This document shows positions 34,501 through 49,500 of a stretch of 64,000 nt of DNA, one piece after another; within the stretch, counting starts at the first letter, position 1; each line of letters starts with the position of its first letter. The notes beneath the pieces are model-generated. The model was given only the letters and a program-made list of their open reading frames with translations. It was not told where the DNA came from and made no database searches. This DNA is from Acanthosoma haemorrhoidale (lineage: Eukaryota; Arthropoda; Insecta; Hemiptera; Acanthosomatidae). Position numbers and translations under genes: made by a program. Location of the stretch: the NCBI GenBank assembly GCA_930367205.1, contig OV884014.1, positions 115,141,768 to 115,205,767 on the forward strand. Reading direction: 5' to 3'.

Positions 34501-37500
34501 AACTAATAATTATCAACGTACAGTTGATATATGTTAAATATATTATTGCATATAATGCTGTAAAAAGTAAAGAAGTTTTCTCTAAATTTCGGATATACTG
34601 CAAATTGTATTCTCTTATGAAAGACTATCACTCTGGCAATTACGAGACCATCTAACAGACTAGAAAAGACAAGGCTACCGATTCAATAGCGATGGCTCAC
34701 TTAGAAAGAGAGACCAGGAGGTCCTGGGTTTGAATACCTACCCTGGCACTTTTTTTTCTTTGGCTAATATGTTTATTTTTTCTCTTTATTTTTACATACA
34801 ATTTTATTTAAAAAACTTTTTTTTTCTGATTCATTTCTCCATTAGATAAAATTCCTTACAACACGATTATAAAAATTCTTGATTTTTTTTATACAGCTAT
34901 TAGCCAAGCATCAGTAAGTGATAAGAAGACAAGTGTCGTTTCGTGTGAAAAATGTCCAATGGTATGGTACCACAGACTGTGCAATGAAATAGAGCAAGCC
35001 GGCCCCAACGGAGGTAGGGATGCGCTGATGAAAAGGCTGGAGTCTTTACCACAAGAGGAGGCTGCCGTTGTCAAGACGAAACTTGAAGGCGGAGGAGTTG
35101 GTGCGGCCGAGTCATTAGAGATAGCTATGATGCTCCTTCGTGCTCATTGCGAAGCCAAGCAAGCCAGGCATGTTCACGACACCATCGACACTAGGTAAAG
35201 TGAACTACATTTTGATTATTTATTTATATAGTCGTCGTTTAATAGCCAGTTCTTATATTTAAGTGTAGTAAATATTAAAGTATTACAATGAGTTTATTAA
35301 AATACTTAGCTCTATATTTTAAAATCTGGTTAGTTTGAAAATGTTATTGGTTACTAAATAATAAATTATAAACTACATTTTTATTATTTTCTGCTGTATT
35401 CTATCTTTGGCACAAAACACACCTTCTGTTACTGTAACTGAAATGGTAATTAATACCGTGAACACGCCATGTTCGTAGTTTGTTAATGGAATTGCTGGGC
35501 TTTTCCCTGTTATCCTAAATACTTAAGCTCTGTCTTTTTATGGAACTCACAAATGAGTTTCTTCTTTTATAAGAATTGGCTTCCTCTCACCTTTATTTCA
35601 AAAGGAGGCTCTTTATCTCATCTTTATAGGAAATTCGACCCAAAAGTCAAAACATTATGATGCAGTTAAATATTTTAAATGAAATTTAACTTAATTTTAA
35701 TCCAAATATGCCCCTAATATCACATAAATTTAAGAACATACATCTATGTTTTTTAATTTGGGTTATTTTACTGGCAAATATATTATGCAACATTTATTTT
35801 TCAGACATGAATTTTTAAGTCACTACCTCGGGGGTAACGCTATATTTATGAAAGCGAAGCGATCATTGACCAGCAGTTTCGACCAACTGTTGAAAAGAAA
35901 AGGCAGCAGGGACGATATTGGCCATTCAATATCCCTTCCTCACAATGCCACTATGAAGGTACATAACATGATATTAACATTTAATATTCTTACCTGATTT
36001 AATCAGCTATTATTGTTAAACACCCCTAAAAATAATTAATAATAGATATACAACAATAGAACCTTAGACAGATAAAATGTTTATTTACAATTGTCAAAAA
36101 TGCATACAAAATACACAATCAATGGAGTTATTTTATCACTAACCGAATTATCTGGCAGTTCCCAGGACAGTTCATTTGAATATTTATGGGGGGTTTTATT
36201 ATAGGTTTTTAATTTCAACTCTTGAAAGTAAGTTTGTATATCATTTCACAAAGAATAAGATTCCGAGTATATCTAACATTTTAATTACACTTCTTTCTAA
36301 CTGTTATACTTGTCAAGATATTTTAATCCAAATTTTCAAAGAGACAACTTCCTGCTTCAGATAAAATATTCATTAACAATTATCTACTAGTATGTTAGTG
36401 TAAACAAAAGAGGTATTAACTAAAACTAAAACATTAACTCTTTCTGTTGAGAAGTCAGAATGTAAAAAGGTAAGAAAATCATAGGATTTCTGCCTGTCCT
36501 AACAAAATCATTTTTGGAATGGCTCCAATTTGTGGCAATTAGTTTAATGCCGTATTAGATTCTTCCGATTCATCAATTGGTCAAACAATTTGACAGCTGA
36601 CAGTTTAGGGTTAGTAAAAATAATAGAGCATTACACAATAGAACGATAGAAAAAATAATGAAAGTTTGCTGCCGCAGTTCAAAAATTTCATACAAAATAT
36701 GGTCAGAATAGTTTTTTGACTTTATCAACTGTGAAGAGATTAATTGAAAAATTTAGGGAGACTGGATCAGTTGGAGACACCAAACACACTGGTCGTCCAA
36801 AAACAAACCGTTCAAATGTCAATATCGAAGCAGTGCGTGAGAGTGTTGTTGAAAATCCAGGAACATCAATTCGGCGTCGTAAACACAGTTCTTTGTGCCG
36901 AAATCGGATGATATTGATGTGGCCAATATCTGGGTTCAACAAGATGGTGCCACATGCCATACAGCCCATGGAACAATTCAAACACTGCATGAGACATTTC
37001 CAGGTCGTGTACTCTCTCGTTTTGGTGATGAGAATAGGCCCCTTGATTGTGTGATTTAACACCTTTAGATTTCTTTTGATGGGGTTATTTGAAGTCAAAG
37101 GTGTATGTCAACAAGCCCACATCCACCCGTGCGTTAAAAGAGGAAATTCAACACTCCATCAACAAAATTCAACCACATTTATGCCAAATGGTCTTGGAAA
37201 ATTTCGACAAAAGAGTGCGTATGTGCCAGCAAAGTTGTGGAGGCCATTTGCCCGATGTATTATTCCATAATTAGCCCTATCCTATTTACTTTATAATTCA
37301 ATAAAAAAATAACAACAAAAATACTAAAAACTGTGTTTTTTGTCTGAACTCCAGCATTCGACTGCTCCTTTCTTGCTCGCTCCACCACTTCTGGAATTCT
37401 TTCCTCTTGATATCCGCTCTGCCTCACCCTTGCCTACTTTCAAAACCCTCCAATTCCAACACCTCCTTGCCACTTAGACAGACAGACACTTGTTAACCTA

Positions 37501-40500
37501 TGCATTATGTATTCATTCTTACTGTTATTATTTTATTTTTATACATTAGTTTTATTATTATTTATTATTTTATACATAGTTTTTTTTTTTTTTAATTTCT
37601 GGATATTTAGCATATTTTGCATTTCTCTCATTATTTATCATGTAATTTAACTGTTTGTTTTATCTTTACTGCTCTCTCAGAATATAAATCAGTAACTAAT
37701 ATTAATTTTTTTTTTTAAATCTAACCATTTATTATGATTTTTTTGTTTTGAAACAAATTCTTGGATGATATTTTTTAATTTGAGTAATATCCTTAATTTA
37801 TTTTTTATGTTTGCCCTATGATATGTACACACCATTTATTTTTTATGTTTGCCCTATGATATGTACACACCATTTATTTTTTATGTTTGCCCTATGATAT
37901 GTACACACCGTTTATTTTTTATGTTTGCCCTATGATATGTACACACCATTTATTTTTTATGTTTGCCCTATGATATGTACACACCGTTTATTTTTTATGT
38001 TTGCCCTATGATATGTACACACCGTTTATTTTTTATGTTTGCCCTACGATATGCACACACCGTTTATTTTTTATGTTTGCCCTATGATATGTACACACCG
38101 TTTATTTTTTATGTTTGCCCTACGATATGCACACACCGTTTATTTTTACATTACTGTTATTCATTAGCGAGAATTCCAGAATAAAGATTATTACTGACTA
38201 GCATACTTTTGAAATTGCAGGACTTGGGCATGGATTCTCCGATTAGATCTATATCCGAAATAGATAGCCCTGACGAACCTGGAACTCCGGGTTCTATGAA
38301 AAATATGTAGGTATTTAAAACGGTTACCCACTTCTATAATTCTTTATTAGCCATTAAAGTATTTCAACTATACAAATTGTTATAATTTTATTTTATTTAG
38401 TTTTATGAAACTTGGGAAATCAACTCCGAAGCAGGACGATTTGAAGTCTAGATCATGGCGCCAGGCTATTTTTAATAATGTAGTTACACCAAATAAAGCG
38501 TTACAGAAAGGTAATTTTATTATTTATTTATTGTATTTAAAGGTCGTTTTCTCTGGATTGAGTTTCATTAATATCAACAAATCAGTAACAGATAAATTAT
38601 CATGATTGATCTTTTACTGTTCATATTTTGATTGATATGTACGGGGTATATTCACTATTTTTTATTAAATGTTTTTCTGTTGGTTTTTGATATAAATACT
38701 CTTCCTTGCCGAAGGTTAAGGTTTATCATGTCAATTGTTCTCAGTGATTTGATAATCGGTTAGTCAGTTAATAAATCTTTGTTTGTTTATTTGTCACAGA
38801 ATCGGAAAGTATTAGGAAGAGGCGAGACAGGAACTTTTACAGAGACTTATGGAAAAAAGCCATCAACCAGCAAGTTCTTTTGATAAGAATGGAAAAAGAA
38901 AACGCTCAACTGACAGGTAAGCCGGTAATATTTTATTCCTTCTGACAAACATAAATAAAACTATTCTAAGAATTTATGGTAAATCTCAATTGCATGCAGA
39001 CAAATTTAATCAGTAGTGGCGTAATTAATTTAAAGCACGCTCAAAACTTGGACACCAGTCAGCAGAAAGAAAAATCAAAGTTGGATGCTAACTTTGAATA
39101 TCAAATAAAGCGATGCTTCCTTTAAAATTGACCGCTGGGATTGATTTAAAGTTCACTTAAAATTTTCAAAAGTGGTTTAGAGAGAAGGTCACATTCAAAA
39201 TTTGGTTCTTAGTACTAAGTTAATTACATACCTTTTTTTCGTTTGCTTTTGGGTTTTTCAAAGGTGTTTTAATGAAATAAAATAGAGTTTTGTCTCTCCA
39301 CAAATTTTATGTACTTATGGTACTCTTCTCAAATTTAAAAACTCTATGGAGAGGGATTTTTTTTCATCATATAGATAGGAAGTGAAATTATTTTTTATCA
39401 AAAAAAAAAACTATTATTATTACTTTTTTTTATAATTAAATGTCAACAGCATAACTAAAAAACAAACAAAAAACCCAAACTATTGATAAAATGTTTCAGC
39501 TCGCCAAGAGGAAGCTACATTGAAAAGAATTAAATTAGAATACGATGAGATTGGTTCCATGAAGCAATTAGACATATGGGATACCATTTTGAAGGAAAAT
39601 AATGAACTGGACAAGACTGAAAAATATACTGCTCTTAAAAATGGTATTTATCTTCATTAGTACCGTATTAGTATTATTTAATAAATAAAATAATATGAGA
39701 GAGTTGATATCAATGCCTACCACTTTTCTATATTTTTCGCAGGAGAACAAAAATGACTGGTCCTTCTTAAAAAATCCTTTAATGTTGCTAATGCATTATT
39801 GAATTTCACAAAAAAAATTTGTCATATTAAGTTTATTTTTGTTATGTTTACTTAGGGATCCCTAAATTGCGTCGGGGAGAGTTATGGTTACACTTGGCGA
39901 ATGCCTTTTCATCAAAATCTGAAAATGCAGTCGATGTATCACAATTTCCAAATTATGACGTCCCATATGAGGATCTTCTTAAGCAACTCACTTCCCATCA
40001 ACACGCCATATTGATAGATTTAGGTAACAAATACCATAACTACTGTAAATTAAGTACATAAATTTGCATTTTTTGAAAAATGAAGCTTTAGTTTCGATGA
40101 GAAACCATAGTGTAAGTCGAATTTTAGTTTTATTTGAAACGTCCTGAAGTGTTTGAATTTCTTATAATTGATCAATAATTATTATTTTTATTTTGTTTGT
40201 ACTATTTGAATATCAAGTGAAACTTGTACAATGTTATGTCTTTAGGTTATGCAAAGGTTACAAAAGAAACTTTTTTTGAGATTTTGTGTAATGCACTAAT
40301 AAACCCACATAAAAAATTAGATATTCTTAATCAAAAAGTAATGACTTTTAATTTGGGTACCCTACTCTTGATTGGAGAAAACATTTTTAATTTAATCGAA
40401 AACATAATAACGTTGAAATTATTTTAGAAAAAATGCATCTCGTTTATTATTATTTATGACTACAAATTTTCTGATTCCCCATTTTTCTCAAAACATTTTA

Positions 40501-43500
40501 AATATGAGCAATTGTCGGCACTTAGCCGATTTCATCTGTCACCTATGTGCAAAACCTCTTGAGAAAATGTTTACTGATTTAAATGAGAATTCAAAACTGT
40601 GTTTTTCATTCCGTAGCTTATGTTAACATAGACCAGTTTATAAAATGCGCCAACTCAGTGTAGTACTTACAATTTGTTGTTTCTTTTATTATTTGTAAAT
40701 AAATTATTTGGTAAATGGCTTGGATAATTGTTTTTAATTTTCAGGTAGGACATTTCCCAACCACCCTTATTACAGTTCACCTTTAGGCCCTGGTCAACTC
40801 TCTCTCTTTAATATTCTCAAAGCTTATTCCCTACTCGACCCAGCTGTCGGATACTGTCAAGGGCTCAGTTTTCCAGCTGGCGTTCTTCTTCTTCATGTGA
40901 GTTACGCAATTATAAAGGCACAGATATTTGCACAGACTGAGTAAAATGTCTGACTGCTCTATACACACTCAGAAATTCACTCAGGCTTTGTAAAGTGTAT
41001 CATAACTAACTATTTAATTCGGTGAAAAGGTTAGTTTAGTCTTTTGTTAAAAAGATCAGTTTTCTAATTTGGGAACTATAAAAGTGTAATAACCCTCATC
41101 TAATTGTACTATTTACATTCCTTTAAATCTTATTTGGTTTATTGGTAAATTGATACTCTAAATAAATTTGAACAAAAGTTTGCCAGGTACAGGAGAGCAA
41201 AAATTTTCACTCTCTTCTATATAAAACTTTATTTTTCTATAAATATTTTTCCATTAATATTATTTTCAGAATATGTGCAATTAATTAATAAACAAACTAC
41301 AAAAAAAAATTTAATGTATTTAAAACTTAATACTTACAAATTATAAGTGCATACTAAATTCAAATTTTGGTAGATTGTAGATTATTTTTCCCGGGTTAAC
41401 ATTTTATGCAGATCCATTTTTCAGACTTTACAGACATATTTATGCAAAACTTTTATCAGCCCACACAGAACGATCCTTCCAAATGTCTAAACTTTTACGG
41501 TCATATTTAATCTTGTACGTATTAAACACAAACAATATATTATTGCATCTTCATTAATTTTATTTTACATTCATAGATGCCTAATAAAAATTTAAAAACA
41601 AAACGTCTTCATGATATTACAATCATTGGAGTTCAATAAGTTGCTCCCAATAAGATAGATTACTTTTCTTTTATAAATGAGAGTTAATTAGGGATCAAAT
41701 AAATACCACTGTACCGTAACAATCAACCTCCACCGAGGACTCCTTACTACTCCTCTCACACCACCTTCAAGCAGGTCCTTCTGGTACAAGGATCCGATCA
41801 CCCTAAATATTTTATATTTCTCCCTCATCCTAAAATTCTAACTAGAGAGCTTAGAAAAAAAAATCAAATAAATAAATCACAAAAAAAGCATAATCTGTTT
41901 ATTTATTTTTTAGATATGCCTCTCTAACATAACTCAATTTTAGAGTTGCAATACTTCCATTTGTGAGAAGCTATACCAAACTTTATAATACAATAACAGA
42001 CAAAATTGGACAAACCGGATCAATGAATATTTTCGAGTTTTGCGAACCAATAATCTATGTTTTTTTAAATGTGTTCCAGATGTCTGAAGCTGATGCCTTT
42101 TACCTTTTACGGCACATCATGTTTGTCAGAGGACTACGAGATCGATACCTCCCAGACATGTCAGCTCTTCAGGTAATTCAGTTTTAATGGCAATTATTAT
42201 AAAATGTAATAAATATAGGCGAGTCAAAATCATTTTGTTTACAAAATATTACCAGAGTGTTCAGTCTTTGACTTAATTTTCTCTAGTAAAACATATCTGT
42301 ATTTTGTAAATAAATTTTTAATGGGAAGGATGACTTTCGAAATTAGCTCGATTTTATCTTGTTATATTGAAAAATTCAAAATATATAATGCACTTTATAT
42401 TGCTCAAGTTATTTGTGATTTAGGTGTTAACACTACTGCCCTTACAAGTTGCTCAAACACAGTTTAAAAGTTTGGGTAATTTGGACTAAAGCCTCGAAAG
42501 TGAGGCTTGTTTTTTGTCTGTGATATTGTGGGGTTTCTCATAGATCCATAATGCATCACTTAAAACATAAGGCATTTCAGTTTTGATTATTGGATTTAAG
42601 TAAACTGTTTTAAAACCAAAAATCTTTTGATTCTCTCTAGTAATCACTTGATTTTATGATTTGGTTAATTATGAATTATACCAACTGGGAAAGCTCATGC
42701 TTTAAACTATCCTAATGGATATGGCAACAGGTTAATAAATAACGTTATGATTGGTGTAAATTTACTTATTACTTAGCCAAGATTATCCTTTTGAATAATT
42801 TGATGCAAAAGTTTACTTAACTAAGCCTGAAAATTGAATATATATTTTCAATTTTCATACTGAAAGCAAGTGTGAATTTTAAGCTTAGATCTACCTAAAG
42901 TAATACTGTTTACATATCACATATGAAAGTTAAGTACTGATCTATAACCCTTGTGCCACCCTTCTACGGTTAATTAGTATTATAGTACTATATGCTTCAA
43001 TTTTCAAGGGACACTTCCTCAATAAAACCCCGTGACAGTTTGGTATGTCTAGGTGGTAAGTTATTATGGTTACCACACATGGAGGCCAACTTATGAAACT
43101 ATGTGAGGGAAGGGAGTGGTGTTTAAAAATACGCAAGCATGTTCATATATCACTCTCCATTTGCAGAACTATACCTGCAATGTTATGTCAGATGTTGATA
43201 TGTCCGAAAAATTCAATTTTCTGTTTTGAGATGACATGTGGAATTATAAAATAATAGTAAGTTATTCCTATCATAATTCCACTTAGCAACTTTTGCTAAA
43301 TTAAAGCTCCACTTTTAAGTATGACATATCAACTCAAAACAAAAAATCAAACTTTTCGGACATATCAACATCTGTTGTAATGCCGCAGATATCTTTTTAG
43401 CCTTTAAACTGAGAAAATTAAATACTTAATATTTAAAATTAAGGTTAAAACTTGGTTTTAAAAATGCATTTTTATTACATCATTCTAAGAAATCTGTATT

Positions 43501-46500
43501 TAAGCTTATTTGATTTGTAATTATCGTTTATTCGAATAACAGGTGTGCTTATATCAGCTTTCTCGCCTGCTTCATGATTTGCACCCTGATTTGTATGCGC
43601 ACTTCGATTCGTTAGACATTGCTCCATCATTGTATGCTGCTCCGTGGCTTTTGACAATTTTTTCTTCACAATTTAGTCTTGGCTTTGTTGCTAGAATTTT
43701 CGGTAAGTTCACTTTTAATTTATATTTGTAAGAATATATTGCATTTTACAAACTTTAAGAGTCTCATTGATAAGCATTTTTATACTATGTCTGTGCAATA
43801 AAATGAAACAACTTATTGAAATTCTTGTAGCTTTGACATAGTGTAAAGAATTGGTTATCAAGTGAGACGTAGCCTTTAGCGTTAAGCTGTGGTCATACTA
43901 TTTACCGTTTGTTTAAAAATATTTGTAGACAGATAGGGTTGACAAATGGTGTCAATGAATGAGCCTCCAATGATTTTTATTGAGCTGTCTTAAGTCGAAA
44001 TAACATTTCAGAATTTGTATTTCATTAAAAAAGAAAACTATGGCTATTATTAATTAGGTATGATGATGGCTTGAGTCTCTCGACTCAGATTCAATTCCCC
44101 GCTTCTTGCCTGAAGGACTTTTTATGGGGGTGGGGAGGGGATAAGGTTCGGGTCAATTAAACAGCGCTCTGAGGGGAAATAAGGCCCTTCTTGGCTTAAA
44201 AAGTAGTAAATGCGGTTCTTATTTTGTTTTGAACATTCCAATTAAAATGATGTTAGTTTGTTATATGATTATGCGAATTCCTTTTTTTTTTTATTATATG
44301 TAGACTGGACTTGGTATTATTTCTACTAGACCCTGTAGTCTATTTAATATTGTCCATAGATTGTATGTTAATTATAACCTTTAATTAATATTGTTTATTT
44401 ATTATTTTTAGATTTAATATTTGGAGATACACCTCAAATCTTATTCAAGGTTGCCATTGCCCTTTTGGGTCTTCACAAACAAGATCTCTTAAACTGTGAT
44501 ACATTTGAAGATGTTATGGATTATTTAAAAGTTAAACTGCCTTACGTTACGAACGAGACAATGGATACAATTTTACACGAGGTGAGTTATTGAATATGTT
44601 TTATCATTAATCAATTAATTAAAGTGGAAATTGTTAAAAAAATATCAAAGTTTTAAGTCACTTTTTATCTATAATATATAGTTTATTATTTCATTTTTTA
44701 TTGCATAGATTCCTAGGTATTTGGTGTTATGAAAATAATTATTAGAATAAAATAATAATCCTTAATAATTTATTTTGAGTAATAATCTAGACCAGATTAA
44801 ATTTGTATTAATTCTTAATTTTACCTTTTTTACGCTTTTATTTCCATAAATTTTGGGTATATTTCAACAATTTTATGAGCCAAATAAAAAATGTTATTGC
44901 TCTATCTTTTTTTTTCAGGTTTTAACCACTGATGTTTCCAGAGAGTTGAAAGACTATGGTGTAGAATATCATGTTCTCGAAGAGGAAATGTCTTCACCAA
45001 GGCCGGAAGCTAAAAGAGTGAAAGAGTTAGAAAATATTAACGTAGGCCTCATGGAACAAATCAGTGCTCTTAACAGGCAGCTTTTGGTAATATTTATGTT
45101 TTGAATGTATTATTATATTTATATAGCGTGAATAGTTTGTAGCGATATTTTCACTCATCATTGTTAACTTTCAGTAGTCATGCCAAGGGAGATGGAGTGC
45201 AGCTTCCATAGTCTGAACTGTGAAGGTTTTGATATTCTTCCCACCATAATATTACTGATCCGTGTCTTCTTAGCTCACGTCGTAATTTATTGATCAAACT
45301 AAATAAACAATAAATTAATTGTAAATTTTCTTCGTTGAAATAGAACCTACATATGCTGACCTCACTTTTGCTCGCTCTTGTTTTAATTTTTACTACAAAG
45401 TTTGTTTGCTTGATTGCACTAAAATTTGTTATGAACTCTCTGCAATATCCTTTTCCCCCAAATTAGTGTTATGTTCACGCATTATGCGATTTTTGGATTG
45501 GTTTTAAATTGAAAAAAACAAATTAATTATAAAGTTAATCCATTAATCTTTCCTTAAAAATATATAAACATTGATACTGATACTAACCACTGGTCTTTAA
45601 CTTGACATGACATGACCTTGATATTTAGATCTTTCTACTGCAAAATTATTAATTAATCGCTTTACTGGCACTGGAACGGATTCATGTCCTCCTGTAACTG
45701 CCTCATCTCAGTTTTCCGATTCTGCTGGCCGATTCTGGATACCTGAGATGGACTATGCACGTTGATGCAGATCCAATGTAAATATAGCCCGTCAAAGTCG
45801 ACGTTCAGTAAGGTCCTTTTTTGAGATTTGATCATTCGACATTCTTACTTTACCTTCCTTCCGACCATATCTTTATAGCGATAATTATGTCAACTTCTTT
45901 GAAGAGCCCACCCTGCTCGGAATTTGTCATATGTCTCCTCCTAATATAGTTCATATTGTTTTGATTTTTATCTATTTTGCTTATTTAATTATATCTGATG
46001 GTTAAAGGTTCTGTTAATATAAAAAAAGAATTTTGGCAAAAGGAAAATTGTTCAATTACAAAACTTTCTTTAATTCTTTTACAAGCATGTCTGTGACAAA
46101 ATTACAATGGTTTATTAACAAAATTTTTTATTTTCCTTATTATTATTTGCGACTGGCCAGATTTACTACTTTTTATGTCCTTTTCTTCTTGCTTCATCTA
46201 CTTTCTTCGTGCTTTGGCGAATTCTCCCTTATTTTTTGTTTGTTCCTTGGTCCGCCTCGCGATCAGTAAAAATCTAACTATCACCTCAATCCTTCTTCTC
46301 TGATAAAACTCTTATTCCGTCAACCCTTCTCCTATATGCCCAATCACCATTAAATAAAAAATTTTCAAAGTTTCACAAATTTCACTATCTTAATTTAACA
46401 CTCTGTCCCACGAGATCACCAAAAGAACAACTCTCACGCTCGCGCTCTATTGCCTTTTAAGCACTCGTCTTTTGTCTTGCCTTCTTGATTTTTTTCATCC

Positions 46501-49500
46501 TTCTTTCTTCCAATGCCAGTTGTCTCATATTTTTAACTTTTCTTATTTTTAAAGTCATCATCAAATCCAATATTAAAATATTTCTTTAAAATTCTTAATA
46601 GATATTAATATTAGATAGAATGGCAACAAATAATGTCCATCCCTTCATAACCATGATTCACAGGTCGTTTACTGCCCTTTTATGCCCGCTAATTTCAAAA
46701 TTTAAATCAAAGGCAACATCACAAATTCACATCTAAATATCACAAAAATATAGACTGCATCGATTATTCTTCTTAACATTCTATGCTCAAATCTCAGTAG
46801 AAATTGCTCTTGGGTGTCCAGCATTTCGGGTACTAGTCATGTTTGCTGAAGTCAAAGACGTGTGGTTAAGGTCGTATTGGTAGAAAATCCAGGTTGAAAG
46901 AGGGGTTGAAGGATACTAAGGCATGCATATTAGGTAGGTGGAAATTTGGGGTTGTACTTAATAGGTAAACATTTGTCAAAGTGTTAGTTGACAGCAAGTT
47001 CCCCAATTTGTATTAAATGTTATTTCTATTATAAGATAATATTACATTAAGAAATAAACATAAAAAGTTTTAATTTATTTGATTTATTTTTATGTACTTT
47101 TGCAGATGCTTTCGAGTGATATAAAACGTTTGGAGCATTCAAGGAACGATCATATATCACAGTTGAACAAACTAGAAGGAGAAAACAAAGACCTCAAAGA
47201 TGACGTTTTGGTTCTTTCAACTTTTCTGGTCGATGAAATAGACTCAAATCATCTACCACCAAACGTATATAGGATTCTGAAAAGGAACAATGTGAAAACA
47301 CAGAATAAAAACAAGGTCAATTTCCTTTCTTAGAGGCAGGTGGTTGGGGTTTAATTATGTTAAAATTAATAATGTAACGGTTTTTATATTTAAATTTTGT
47401 ACATAAATATATTTATGATCTCTTTATAATCTAAACTGAACTGTAAATAATGTAATAATAATAAACTAAAATCTTTACTAGTGTATACAATTTGTATGTG
47501 ATAAAATGTTCCAAAGATACAAAATTTTATCGGGACAAAATTCGCAATTTGGTAAAAGTTATATTTATTGCTAGATTGTTGAAAATTGTTTTATACTTTT
47601 TTTGGACATTATTGTTTTGATGACAATGCTAATGATTTTAGCGGAAATTTAACTTGGATAAACTGGGGTAAATTGGATCACTTCAACTATCAATAATCGT
47701 GAATAAACTTATGAACTCTTCAATTGTTATAAAATTTGAAAATTATTAGAAGTTAGTATAGCTATTGTTCCAGTTTTTTTTTTTTTTTTACATTTATTTG
47801 CTTGATATGGTTTGAAATAAAAAATAACTTTAATGAATTTAGAACATTGTAATCATGATGAATGTTTTAACCGTTTTTATATTATGACATTAATAATTAT
47901 TAGCCAAACAACAAAGATATTTTGAACTTATGACAAATGTCCGATCGGGTGCTACACTAACTGAACCATTCCCCTGGCTTTGCTCGACTACGCTAGCATT
48001 CGTACAGTGATGGCTCGGATGAAGGGCATCCGACTGGATATTGGGGAGGCCCCCCGGATGCCCCAGTCATGTCAAATGTTGTTTTTTTTATGGCTAATAA
48101 TTGTTAAAAGTAGTGTGTTGGATCAATACCATGATAACTAATAATAATATGTTTTATTATATTAATACCAATGAGCATTGTTAGTGGAATAGAGACCGGT
48201 TTTTAAAATGTTATACCATTTACTTTTCTTTTTTTTTTACTTGTAATATACACTCTTCTCCTGATTGATACTTTTTTTTTTTTTAAAGTAAATTAAATAA
48301 AGAAACAAGATTTTGAACTATGATGCAGTTCTGTCCTTTTGAAATTTTATGTTTCTTATTTCATAAAACAAACAAGCATTTTAAAATAGTAAATAAAGCA
48401 CTGTGTCCACTTTTTTTGTTCTGAACTGTTTTTTGTTGGTTAAAAAATAACTCTAACCATAAAAAATTAAAATATTCTAAATGAATATAAACATATTTCA
48501 AGGGCTAACACAATAAATAGTGTAGGAATTTCAATTGGAAAGGGATCTACATCAGGTAGCGAAATCTCTTGTCCCTTGATGGTTGTATATTGAATAAAAA
48601 TGAACAGTTCATACGCTTTCTAGCTTAGCGACTGTAAACTAAAAGTTTAAAAAATTAATTATGTATTATTTGTAAAGCATCTATTAATAGCACAGCAAAA
48701 CAGATACACCAAACTTTAGTACGACTGGCCCACCCACTTGATCATTCAAATGGTGATCCCATCCGTGCAACAAAATTCAGGAGTTGAAGGAGTGTATTAC
48801 ATATGTTTATTTTTATGATGATGTACTAAACAACTATTAAATGACAGCTTATGAAAACCAAAATTCTCTGTTATACCTTAAATTTTATTTAAAACATTTA
48901 TCGTGGGTTATATTTTTTAAATTAAATTTAAATTGTACTTTTGTCAATGTTGAAAATTTATACCGTTTTAAGTAGACCATTTATAATATTTTAAGAATAA
49001 AATATATAATTGTTTATTTTAATTTATTTTACTCCCATTAAGTATGTCATGAGGATGATAATTTTAAACGTACAAATAAAACTCAGCCTAGTAAAGGAAA
49101 ATGAGGAGATACTGGAATGAACAAGTATCGAATCTGGTTGAGAAAACCGAATTTTACGGATAATAACCTAGTGATAATCACGCTAGCTCCTATATATACA
49201 ACTTCAGTGACAACCTCAGTCAGTCTTAGCTCTTCAGGGCTGTCACTCCATGAAATTAATTAAATTTCACATATCTTTAATACTGCCAGAATGAGATAAC
49301 TTAATAACTATTATCACTAGTCGATCTAAGGATCATTATTTTTCATATATAAGTTTTAGTAATTTTTATGGCATACAGTTATGTTGCCTGGTGTGAGATA
49401 AATGTATTTTGTTATAAGCATAAAAGCGAGATGGACTTAGAAGTGAAAGTACATACAGAGAGAGGTGTGATATGCCGCCTACACCGTGCGACTTTCTTGA

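Larger units (their letters stand above)
32964..34896 (+). other. plx intron 6
   Basis: A 1,933-base intron with GTATTT donor and TTTATACAG acceptor. It holds a repeat copy near 33060-33215 and a tRNA-like segment near 34640-34760. Minus frames at 34034-34500 look like chance. Confidence 0.6.

Noticed and set aside
36703..37098. 131-codon minus frame over the Tc1/mariner relic
   Set aside because: The plus strand carries the recognisable transposase; this is its shadow.
37963..38184. 73-codon frame with repeated YDMYTP-type text
   Set aside because: It is an artefact of the 38-bp array in a plx intron.
46033..46269. 78-codon hydrophobic frame in plx intron 18
   Set aside because: T-rich intron sequence gives Phe/Leu/Tyr by chance; no splice sites frame it.
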